Shown in pieces: positions 1-5,728 of a stretch of 5,728 nt of DNA (position 1 is the stretch's first letter; each line of letters opens with the position of its first letter). The notes under the pieces were generated by a model. It was not told the origin of the DNA, searched no databases, and worked only from the letters and a program-made list of their open reading frames with translations. The stretch comes from Candidatus Zixiibacteriota bacterium (GTDB lineage Bacteria; Zixibacteria; MSB-5A5; JAABVY01), in contig JAABVY010000316.1 in the NCBI GenBank assembly GCA_011777135.1, forward strand, positions 9,192-14,919, read 5' to 3'. The position numbers were made by a program, and so were the translations under genes.

Positions 1-372
1 ACCGGTAATATCATTAACCATAGAGGCTCCCGCCTCCAGCGCTTTCCGGGCGACCTGAGCTTTATGGGTATCGATTGAAATCGGCACCTTCATTTTGGGA
101 GCAATCGCCTCGATAACAGGTATCACCCGTTCGAGTTCCTCTTCCAAACTTATTGGATCGGAGCCAGGGCGGGTAGATTCGCCGCCTATGTCTATGATAT
201 CAGCGCCTTCATCCTGCATCCGAAGGGCATGCTCAATGGCTTTATCTTTTGAAAAAAAATTCCCGCCATCTGAAAAGGAATCCGGAGTAACGTTCAGGAT
301 TCCCATAACATAGGGACGGGAAAAATCGAAACGGCTGTTGCCGATCTTAATCGGAGTCAATTCTGACTTCAT
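1..372 (-). CDS. folP: Dihydropteroate synthase, N-terminal part (3' end cut by window edge)
   Basis: DHPS condenses p-aminobenzoate with 6-hydroxymethyl-7,8-dihydropterin diphosphate to give 7,8-dihydropteroate, a cytoplasmic step of folate synthesis and the target of sulfonamides. The 124 visible residues carry the family signatures in order: NVTPDSFSDGG (about 27-37, diphosphate/Mg site), DIGGESTRPG (about 61-70, pABA/sulfonamide loop), ISIDTHKA (about 98-105) and VNDITG (about 119-124). Family members are about 270-280 residues, so a little under half is present; the reading frame is open to base 1. I chose the ATG at 372-370, which puts a usual-length leader before the first motif. A TTG directly upstream (375-373) is in frame and cannot be excluded. 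No good Shine-Dalgarno sequence lies just upstream, and the start is 5 bases after the ftsH stop, so translational coupling is likely. Identity is very sure; only the exact start is open. Confidence 0.96.
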   Translation of the reverse strand, partial: MKSELTPIKIGNSRFDFSRPYVMGILNVTPDSFSDGGNFFSKDKAIEHALRMQDEGADIIDIGGESTRPGSDPISLEEELERVIPVIEAIAPKMKVPISIDTHKAQVARKALEAGASMVNDITG

Positions 373-377
373 CAATT

Positions 378-2351
378 TTATGTTTTGGAGGAGGTAGCTG
401 TCAATTCCTCCAGTTCTTCACCTTTTATAATCTTTGCGAGATCCTCGCCATCTAGAAGTTCTCTCTCCAGAAGGGCCTCGGCAATTTTATGCAGTTTATC
501 GATGTTTTCTTCCAAGAGCTCCCTGGCCTTGTTCTCGGCGTCATCGATGATCTTGCGGACTTCAATATCAATTTGACGGGCTGTTTCTTCGGAGTAGTTG
601 CGGTCCCGTACGATGTCCCTGCCCAGGAAGACCTCGTTGTCTTTCTTGCCGAATGTGATTGCGCCAAGGGATTCGGACATGCCCCAGTCACAGACCATCT
701 TCCGTGTCAGCTCGGTTGCCCGGGAAAGATCATTTCCGGCACCTGTCGAGAGATGCTCAAAGACCAGCTTTTCGGCCACACGTCCGCCCATGAATACTAT
801 CAGCATCGCCTCCAGATATTCCTTGGTATATGTGCGCTTCTCATCCACCGGCAGCGAGGATGTCTGTCCCAGGGACATTCCCCGAGGGATAATAGTCACT
901 TTATAAACCGGATCGGCCTTGGGCAGAAGTTTTCCTAAAAGTGCATGCCCGGCTTCATGATATGCCGTTGTTTTCTTTTCCTCTTCGGTGATCACAAGTG
1001 AACGACGCTCGGTTCCGAGAATGACCTTATCCTTGGCGTCTTCCATATCTACCATATAGACCCTGTCATGTCCCCGACGGGCGGCCAGAAGCGCCGCTTC
1101 ATTTACCATATTGGCGATGTCCGCTCCCGACATTCCAGGTGTAGCACGTGCCAGAATCTCGAGGTCAACATCATCGGCCAGATTGATCTTTCTGACATGT
1201 ACCTCGAAGATGCCCCTTCGTCCCTTGACGTCAGGCTGATCCACCACAATACGGCGATCGAATCGGCCGGGACGCAGAAGGGCCGGGTCGAGAACATCGG
1301 GACGGTTTGTGGCCGCTATCAGGATCACGCCGTCATTGGCATCGAAACCATCCATTTCTACCAAAAGCTGGTTCAGTGTCTGTTCTCGTTCGTCATGGCC
1401 GCCGCCCAAACCTGCACCTCGGTGTCTGCCGACTGCGTCGATCTCATCGATGAATATAATGCAGGGGGCATTCTTCTTACCCTGGTCGAAAAGGTCGCGC
1501 ACTCGAGAAGCTCCCACGCCCACGAACATTTCCACGAAATCGGATCCGGACATGGAAAAGAAAGGTACCCCGGCTTCTCCGGCGACCGCACGCGCCAGCA
1601 AGGTCTTTCCGGTACCGGGAGAGCCTAAAAGCAACGCGCCCTTGGGGATCTTACCTCCCAGTTTCTGGAATTTGCCCGGTTCCTTCAAAAATTCGATAAT
1701 CTCTTCGAGCTCTTCCTTGGCCTCGTCACATCCTGCAACATCAGCAAAAGTGACCTTGGGTCCGACATCGGAAGCCAGACGCGCCTTGCTCTTTCCGAAG
1801 GAGAAAAGCCCCTTGGGCCCGCCGGACTGCATCTGACGCATCATGAAGAAAAAGAATAGAATAAGCAGAATCCAGGGCGCCGAGCCGATCAGGATGGTGA
1901 TCCAGCCCCAGTCATCAATCCGGGCTTTAATACTCACATCATGATCCAGGAGAAGCTTAACTTCTTCATAGGATTTCACCGGCATCACCGTTTTGAAGCG
2001 CTGAAATTCTCTGGTGGTACCTCTGACAGTACCGGAGTAGGGCTGTTTGAACTTGCCCTCGATTTCCTTCTCCGCCATGACGACTTCCTGAATATTATCC
2101 TGCTTGAGCTGCTTAATATACTGGCTGTACTCGAGCTCGATAACATCCCCGCCGCCCGAAGAAAGCATCTTGAAGGCAAAAATGAATACTATTATAATAA
2201 TAGCCCAGAAAAACAGCGTGCGTCCGCTCTTCTTCCAGTTGAATTCATCCCTGCGCTCTTCGCTCGGCGGCCTTTTCTTGTCAGCCGGTTTGCGGGGCGG
2301 CCTTCTATCGTCATCGTCGGATGAAAAATATCCTCTATTATTCTCTTTCAA
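378..2351 (-). CDS. ftsH: ATP-dependent zinc metalloprotease FtsH (TTG start)
   Basis: FtsH is the hexameric, inner-membrane-anchored AAA+ protease that unfolds and degrades misassembled membrane proteins and short-lived regulators. The 657-residue protein has all expected parts: a charged cytoplasmic N-terminus (1-43), membrane segment 1 (about 45-62), an extracytoplasmic domain (about 64-147), and membrane segment 2 (about 150-172). The AAA domain has Walker A GSPGTGKT (243-250), pore motif FVG (276-278), Walker B IIFIDE (298-303), and the second region of homology with arginine fingers R360 and R363. The peptidase zinc site is HEAGH (465-469), with the likely third ligand Asp541 in STGAGND; a helical charged C-terminus follows. 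The start must be TTG at 2351: the hpt stop lies in the same frame two codons upstream, and the first internal Met is residue 62, past membrane segment 1. An AAAGGA ribosome site sits 6 bases before it. The long charged N-terminus is unlike E. coli FtsH. No catalytic residue is missing. Confidence 0.98.
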   Translation of the reverse strand: MKENNRGYFSSDDDDRRPPRKPADKKRPPSEERRDEFNWKKSGRTLFFWAIIIIVFIFAFKMLSSGGGDVIELEYSQYIKQLKQDNIQEVVMAEKEIEGKFKQPYSGTVRGTTREFQRFKTVMPVKSYEEVKLLLDHDVSIKARIDDWGWITILIGSAPWILLILFFFFMMRQMQSGGPKGLFSFGKSKARLASDVGPKVTFADVAGCDEAKEELEEIIEFLKEPGKFQKLGGKIPKGALLLGSPGTGKTLLARAVAGEAGVPFFSMSGSDFVEMFVGVGASRVRDLFDQGKKNAPCIIFIDEIDAVGRHRGAGLGGGHDEREQTLNQLLVEMDGFDANDGVILIAATNRPDVLDPALLRPGRFDRRIVVDQPDVKGRRGIFEVHVRKINLADDVDLEILARATPGMSGADIANMVNEAALLAARRGHDRVYMVDMEDAKDKVILGTERRSLVITEEEKKTTAYHEAGHALLGKLLPKADPVYKVTIIPRGMSLGQTSSLPVDEKRTYTKEYLEAMLIVFMGGRVAEKLVFEHLSTGAGNDLSRATELTRKMVCDWGMSESLGAITFGKKDNEVFLGRDIVRDRNYSEETARQIDIEVRKIIDDAENKARELLEENIDKLHKIAEALLERELLDGEDLAKIIKGEELEELTATSSKT

Positions 2352-2354
2352 TCT

Positions 2355-2891
2355 TTATCCTTTCTCGTTCCTGTAAGCTATAAATGGAAGGCCGCGATAC
2401 ATGCCGGCATCATCCAGGCCATAGCCAATCACAAAGCGATTCGGAATCTCAAAACCGACATATTTTATGTCGATTGCAATCTCTCTGCGCTCTGCCTTAT
2501 CCAGAAGTGTTACAATCTCAAGCGATTTCGGTTTCCGCATTAAGAGATTGTGATAGATATAATTCAATGTCTTTCCACTGTCAACTATATCTTCCACTAT
2601 TATAACATCTTCTCCTGAAATGTTTCGGCTTAAATCCAGCATGAGCTTAACATTTCCGGATTCATGGGGGTCGTTATCATAGCTCGATACCATCATGAAA
2701 TCAATCTCATGTTCAACTTCAATTTTTCTTGTCAGATCGGCCAGAAACATATAAGACCCCTTCAAAATTCCAACAAGGATCGGCTTCTTTCCGGAATAAT
2801 CCCGACTTATCCGATCTGCCATCTCAGAGACTCTCTTTTGAATCTCGGCTTCACTCAATATCTGCGTTATTTCCGCCACTTTACTTGACAT
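2355..2891 (-). CDS. hpt: Hypoxanthine (guanine) phosphoribosyltransferase
   Basis: This cytoplasmic purine-salvage enzyme transfers the phosphoribosyl group of PRPP to hypoxanthine or guanine, giving IMP or GMP. From the ATG at 2891 the protein has 178 residues, the usual bacterial length. Visible family features are LKGSYMF (about 43-49), the flexible-loop SSY (69-71), the PRPP-binding signature IIVEDIVDSGKTL (97-109) with the acidic pair Glu100-Asp101, LLDKAERRE (about 129-137), and the purine-site segment NRFVIGYGLD (about 151-160). The loop reads SSYDNDPHESG where many homologues have SSYG-S/T, a mild variation in a known variable loop. A TTG at 2900 would add three residues (MLE) and cannot be excluded; ATG is preferred. 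The start overlaps the end of tilS by 11 bases, and the stop is 3 bases before ftsH. Hypoxanthine versus guanine or xanthine preference cannot be read from the sequence with confidence. The symbol hprT is also in use. Confidence 0.95.
   Translation of the reverse strand: MSSKVAEITQILSEAEIQKRVSEMADRISRDYSGKKPILVGILKGSYMFLADLTRKIEVEHEIDFMMVSSYDNDPHESGNVKLMLDLSRNISGEDVIIVEDIVDSGKTLNYIYHNLLMRKPKSLEIVTLLDKAERREIAIDIKYVGFEIPNRFVIGYGLDDAGMYRGLPFIAYRNEKG
2358..2363 (-). promoter_or_regulatory. Ribosome binding site of ftsH (AAAGGA)
   Basis: AAAGGA lies 6 bases upstream of the ftsH TTG and inside the last codons of hpt. It is the best Shine-Dalgarno match at any gene start in the window and decides in favour of the TTG at 2351-2349, because there is no in-frame ATG before FtsH membrane segment 1. 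A ribosome terminating on hpt would be sitting on this site, which favours termination-reinitiation coupling between the two genes. Confidence 0.75.
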
Positions 2892-4263
2892 CTCTAACAA
2901 CTTTTTCGACCCAAAGTTTCACTGCCTGCTCGCTTGCAGGTTCAAGTTTGAAGAGGTCGGAAATCTCCACTCCAATCACCCAGGCGATTTCGCCGTTGCA
3001 GACCAAAAGCGGTATCTCCATCCTCAGCGCGCGGGGGATTTTCCGGTCAATGAAGAATTCACTCAATTTTTTTGACTTCATCATTCCCAGCGGCCGGAAA
3101 TAGTCTCCTTCCCGAAACTGCCTTACTTCCAGTTCTCCTTTGAGTTTGTAATAATCGAGAATTACCTTAAAATTGTCACTCGTATGCTTGATCTCTGTAG
3201 CTGCACTCCCTACTTCTGAATTTAACACTAAATTGAAACTTTGCAATAGTCTTTTTCCCGGGATTGCGACTGAAATCGGTTCACTTCTTTCGACAGGCCT
3301 GAATATAATCAGGTTTTCTGAAGCTTTTTCTATCATCAGCCCGCCGCCCAGATCGGCCCGGGTACCGGTTGGGGAGTCGATAATATTCAAGGCAGAATCG
3401 ATTAAGTCAAATGCTGCAATATCACGCTCATTTCCAGAAAGTCTTTCGATCGACTTCATCAAAATGTGTCTTTTCAGGATCCTATCCAGAGGAGAAAATT
3501 CAGCAAGCGGAATGATGATGTTATTTTGAAGGGAATATGAGCCGTGCTGATCCAGGAAATTATCTGAAAATTTCTCGAAATATTTGTGAGCTTCTGTTGC
3601 GAGCCATGAAAGTCTTTTCACCGCATCATAGACCCCCGGATTGACCTGATCGACAATCCTGGGCAGAATTATGTTCCTGATTTTGTTTCTTGTATAATCG
3701 CTCTCGAGATTCGAGGCGTCGATTCTATAGGAAATTCCATTTTTGTCAAGATATTCCAGTATATCCTTTTTTGAGGTATACAGTAGAGGCCTTATGATAT
3801 TACCGGATTGCGCCCTCATCCCGGATAATCCGGCCAGCCCGCAGCCTCGAAATATATTTCCCAGAATGGTCTCGATGTTGTCATCGAGAGTGTGTCCCAG
3901 GGCGATTTTGTTGCGATCATATTTCTGTGCCACCGATACATAAAAACGCATTCGTCTTTGCCTTGCTTCAGCCTGGATATTGCCGGGAGTGTCTTTTAAA
4001 CTGGATAGATCGGCGACTTCCACTTCCAGCGGCAGACCGAGTCTTTCAGCAAACTCACGACAGAACTGCTCATCCAGGTCAGAATCCCTTCCCCTGAGTT
4101 TGTAGTTGACATGGGTTAGGTGAAGATCGAGCGATTTTTCTTTCTGGAGCGAATTCAGATAAAGGGTAAGAAACACCGAATCCGGCCCGCCGGAGAGTCC
4201 AATGACGATTTTGTCGCTTTCCTGGATCAGGCTTGAGATGAATTTTTCCATAATATTGATCAT
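2881..4263 (-). CDS. tilS: tRNA(Ile)-lysidine synthase
   Basis: TilS uses ATP and lysine to convert the wobble cytidine of the CAU-anticodon tRNA-Ile into lysidine, switching its decoding from AUG to AUA and its charging from Met to Ile; it is normally essential. The 460-residue protein has the N-type ATP-pyrophosphatase P-loop SGGPDS (24-29), the GHTLDDNIET motif (123-132; usual form GHxxDDxxET), and the RNKIR segment (192-196) typical of the catalytic domain. The middle is helical. The C-terminal domain has GDYFRPLGM (386-394), KKLSEFFIDRKIPR (398-411) and IAWVIGVEISDLFK (426-439). This is the long three-domain form, close in size to the B. subtilis enzyme. The ATG at 4263 was chosen; a second ATG at 4251 (Met5) is equally compatible with the domain, and neither has a strong Shine-Dalgarno sequence. 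It is the first gene of the minus-strand block, and its 3' end overlaps hpt. Fused TilS-HPRT proteins are known in some Firmicutes; here the two are separate. Confidence 0.96.
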   Translation of the reverse strand: MINIMEKFISSLIQESDKIVIGLSGGPDSVFLTLYLNSLQKEKSLDLHLTHVNYKLRGRDSDLDEQFCREFAERLGLPLEVEVADLSSLKDTPGNIQAEARQRRMRFYVSVAQKYDRNKIALGHTLDDNIETILGNIFRGCGLAGLSGMRAQSGNIIRPLLYTSKKDILEYLDKNGISYRIDASNLESDYTRNKIRNIILPRIVDQVNPGVYDAVKRLSWLATEAHKYFEKFSDNFLDQHGSYSLQNNIIIPLAEFSPLDRILKRHILMKSIERLSGNERDIAAFDLIDSALNIIDSPTGTRADLGGGLMIEKASENLIIFRPVERSEPISVAIPGKRLLQSFNLVLNSEVGSAATEIKHTSDNFKVILDYYKLKGELEVRQFREGDYFRPLGMMKSKKLSEFFIDRKIPRALRMEIPLLVCNGEIAWVIGVEISDLFKLEPASEQAVKLWVEKVVRDVK

Positions 4264-4271
4264 ACTCTACA

Positions 4272-4300
4272 ATATTAACACCTGTTTGCTGTATTTACAA
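4272..4300 (-). promoter_or_regulatory. Possible sigma-70-type promoter for the tilS-hpt-ftsH-folP block
   Basis: Read on the minus strand, TTGTAA (4300-4295) and TAATAT (4277-4272) are separated by 17 bases, with a TG one base before the -10 (extended -10 form). Each hexamer matches the consensus at 4 of 6 positions. The predicted transcript start, about 4265, falls 2 bases before the tilS ATG at 4263. That would make the mRNA nearly leaderless, or favour Met5 at 4251 as the start. The region is AT-rich, so chance matches are likely; this is inference from pattern and position only. Confidence 0.35.
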
Positions 4301-4322
4301 TTCAAATATTTCGCTTGATAAA
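4294..4322 (+). promoter_or_regulatory. Possible sigma-70-type promoter for the Wzy_C-family gene
   Basis: TTTACA (4294-4299) and GATAAA (4317-4322) are 17 bases apart. The -35 matches consensus at 5 of 6 positions and the -10 at 4 of 6. The predicted start is near 4329, which is on the first ATG (4328) and about 20 bases before the second in-frame ATG (4349). The -35 box overlaps the opposite-strand -35 candidate almost completely. AT-richness makes this tentative. Confidence 0.35.
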
Positions 4323-4327
4323 ATTGA

Positions 4328-5713
4328 ATGGTGCACTATTTTTCTGCCATGAATAGCCTTCACACGCATCCGATTCTGACGGAAATCCAGGATCAAAAAC
4401 TGTTGCTTCTCGTATTCTGTGATCTCCTAATTCTGGCGGGTCTGGCATTTCTCTCGCCTTTCCAGATAATTGGCGTTGTTCTGATTTTCTTTTTTGCGGC
4501 TTTTTTCATCCTCTCGCCATTGGGATATCTATATTTTTTGCTGATATGGATTCCTTACGAGCCCTTGATTTTGCCCGAGGGAGAAAGCGTTAGAATTTTG
4601 AGGTTATTTGCAATCTTCACGATTATCCTACTAGGATGGTTGAAATACTGGCTTGCAGAAAAACCAATCAGATTTCCCAATAAATATATCATGGTCCCGA
4701 TTTTGATTTTTTTTGGATGGTCCGCCATTACGATTTTCTTTTCACCTTTTCCATTTTCAGCCATGTTCGAATTTATTAAGATGCTTGCATTTCTTGCCAT
4801 ATTTATCCTTGTATACAATGTTATTGATTCTCAGACCGATCTCAAGAAATTCCTCTATTTTCTATTTGTCATTTCGATTCCGATATATATTGCTGCCTAT
4901 TACCAGTTTTTTGCATTGGGTTACCTGAGGGTGTGGGGAATATTAGGAAATCCAAATACACTTGGTGTTTTCTCCGTTGCAACAACAGCCTCTGCGCTTG
5001 TTCTAAGGGAATTGAAGGTGAATTCTGAAAATAAGAGAACTATAGTTTATGTGTGGATTTTCTTGTCTATTTCTGCTTTAATACTCAGCGGCTCACGAGC
5101 AAGCATATTCAGCTTAATCGTCTTTGTAGCTGTGTATCTGTATCTAAGAAGAAAGCATGTAATTCTCCTGAGCCTTATAATTGTTGGCTTAATAGGGATT
5201 TATTACATATTTCATTCTCACGCTCTGTTCATGGATTTTGCCAGGGTGACGCGGATCTTAGGAGGATTATCCGGCAGAACAATAATTTGGGAGACCAGTC
5301 TGGAATTGATAAAGGATTATCCCTTGTTCGGGGTTGGACCCGGCAATGTATCTAATCTGCTTTATAGCTATGCCCAAGCAACCCATCCCATCGTGACAAT
5401 TGATTTACGTTCGGCCATGGAACGCGGGATGATTCACAATGGCTATCTTCAGCGACTTGCAGAGATTGGGATAGTAGGTTTATCCATCGTCTTGTGGATA
5501 ATCTGGAGATTTATGAAGATGTTATATTCGCGCGTTCGCACTAACTCCAGTCAGAGTCTGGGAAAAATCAGTATAGTTGTCCTGGCACTCTTTATCGGCA
5601 GACTTGGACATTCATTGTTTGAGAGCTCTCTGGATATAGGCCCCTATACAGTGGAGTTGTCTGTACTTCTCATCTACGCTGCCATCCTGAAACTGCATGA
5701 CACAAAAAATTGA
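4328..5713 (+). CDS. O-antigen ligase/polymerase superfamily (Wzy_C) membrane protein
   Basis: This polytopic inner-membrane protein (461 residues) belongs to the family that includes WaaL O-antigen ligases, Wzy polymerases and protein O-oligosaccharyltransferases, which move undecaprenyl-linked glycans to lipid A-core, growing polysaccharide or protein. About 12-14 hydrophobic segments are visible, with a loop of about 80 residues between those near 278-296 and 380-398. Family marks are GNPNTLG (207-213), SGSRAS (254-259, Arg257), GRTIIW (316-321, Arg317), the PLFGVGPGN turn (332-340) and HNGYL (370-374, His370) followed by AEIGIVGL (378-385). In WaaL enzymes, conserved arginines and one loop histidine are needed for activity; Arg257/Arg317 and His370 are the likely equivalents. 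Start: ATG at 4328 or the in-frame ATG at 4349 (Met8); neither has a clear Shine-Dalgarno sequence. It diverges from tilS and is more AT-rich than ftsH, as glycan-assembly genes often are. Ligase versus polymerase activity cannot be decided without the neighbouring genes. Confidence 0.88.
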   Translation: MVHYFSAMNSLHTHPILTEIQDQKLLLLVFCDLLILAGLAFLSPFQIIGVVLIFFFAAFFILSPLGYLYFLLIWIPYEPLILPEGESVRILRLFAIFTIILLGWLKYWLAEKPIRFPNKYIMVPILIFFGWSAITIFFSPFPFSAMFEFIKMLAFLAIFILVYNVIDSQTDLKKFLYFLFVISIPIYIAAYYQFFALGYLRVWGILGNPNTLGVFSVATTASALVLRELKVNSENKRTIVYVWIFLSISALILSGSRASIFSLIVFVAVYLYLRRKHVILLSLIIVGLIGIYYIFHSHALFMDFARVTRILGGLSGRTIIWETSLELIKDYPLFGVGPGNVSNLLYSYAQATHPIVTIDLRSAMERGMIHNGYLQRLAEIGIVGLSIVLWIIWRFMKMLYSRVRTNSSQSLGKISIVVLALFIGRLGHSLFESSLDIGPYTVELSVLLIYAAILKLHDTKN

Positions 5714-5728
5714 TTCTATTTCAAGTAA
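5697..5728 (+). CDS. Possible start of a further gene, cut by window end
   Basis: An ATG at 5697 opens a frame different from the upstream gene, reading MTQKIDSISS with no stop before the window ends. It would overlap the upstream gene by 17 bases, a common arrangement within operons. Only ten codons are visible and there is no good Shine-Dalgarno sequence, so this is only a candidate. No function can be given. Confidence 0.22.
   Translation, partial: MTQKIDSISS

Noticed and set aside
95..313. 72-codon plus-strand open frame opposite folP
   Set aside because: The opposite strand encodes unmistakable DHPS motifs throughout, and the Ser-rich translation is typical of an antisense shadow.
489..938. 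149-codon plus-strand open frame opposite the FtsH peptidase domain
   Set aside because: Antisense shadow of ftsH with no ribosome site and no family signature.
1068..1628. 186-codon open frame on the plus strand, opposite the ftsH catalytic core
   Set aside because: It lies wholly antisense to the conserved AAA/peptidase region. The translation shows no recognisable motif, and long antisense frames are expected in GC-richer conserved genes.
2185..2204. AT-only run resembling a -10 box inside ftsH
   Set aside because: It encodes the isoleucine run of FtsH membrane segment 1, and no matching -35 was evident, so codon content explains it.
1941..2324. 127-codon plus-strand open frame opposite the FtsH N-terminal region, with hydrophobic runs
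   Set aside because: The hydrophobic look comes from the reverse complement of charged and membrane-segment codons. No ribosome site or family match.
2881..2900. Possible TilS-HPRT fusion as known in some Firmicutes
   Set aside because: tilS ends in a clear TAA at 2883-2881, and hpt is in a different frame with its own start, so they are separate proteins.
2729..3103. 124-codon plus-strand open frame spanning the hpt/tilS junction
   Set aside because: Antisense to two well-recognised genes, with no supporting motif.
4264..4327. Possible riboswitch, operator palindrome or small RNA in the divergent gap
   Set aside because: Only 64 bases long; the AATATT copies are short self-palindromes expected in AT-rich DNA, and no stable hairpin or known leader motif is visible.
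5053..5355. 100-codon plus-strand open frame inside the Wzy_C gene in another frame
   Set aside because: Contained within a well-supported membrane-protein gene; Cys/Arg-rich out-of-frame translation without motifs.

Overview
The window carries a compact block of four housekeeping genes on the minus strand, in transcription order tilS, hpt, ftsH, folP. It is divergently paired with one membrane-protein gene of the O-antigen ligase/polymerase (Wzy_C) superfamily on the plus strand. Coding density is very high: the only real intergenic gap is the 64-base divergent region at 4264-4327. No tRNA, rRNA, CRISPR array, insertion sequence, clear intrinsic terminator or long repeat was seen.

Layout. 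Positions 1-372 (minus) hold the N-terminal part of dihydropteroate synthase (folP), cut by the window edge. Positions 378-2351 (minus) hold a full-length FtsH AAA+ membrane protease that starts with TTG. Positions 2355-2891 (minus) hold hypoxanthine phosphoribosyltransferase (hpt), and 2881-4263 (minus) hold tRNA(Ile)-lysidine synthase (tilS). The junctions are an 11-base overlap, a 3-base gap and a 5-base gap, so the four genes look like one transcript with coupled translation. Positions 4328-5713 (plus) hold a roughly 461-residue polytopic protein with the signatures of bacterial lipid-linked glycan ligases and polymerases. A possible further plus-strand gene begins at 5697 and runs off the end.

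How the genes relate. The tilS-hpt-ftsH-folP neighbourhood recurs widely in bacteria and joins decoding fidelity (lysidine at the tRNA-Ile wobble base), purine salvage, membrane-protein quality control and folate synthesis. The diverging gene belongs to cell-surface glycan assembly and probably opens a separate surface-polysaccharide region.

Organism. This is a bacterium. A surface-glycan ligase gene suggests, but does not prove, a Gram-negative envelope. FtsH has a charged N-terminal extension of about 43 residues before its first membrane segment, longer than in E. coli; extensions of this kind occur in FCB-group bacteria among others. I cannot assign a phylum from the sequence alone. Composition is uneven: sampled 60-base rows in folP and the ftsH catalytic core are 33-39 G+C of 60, rows in hpt and tilS are 22-23 of 60, and rows in the plus-strand gene are 18-22 of 60.

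Novelty. I see no undescribed multi-gene system here. The points most worth checking are the same-frame hpt-stop/ftsH-TTG junction, the possible divergent promoters with overlapping -35 boxes, and the true specificity of the Wzy_C-family protein.
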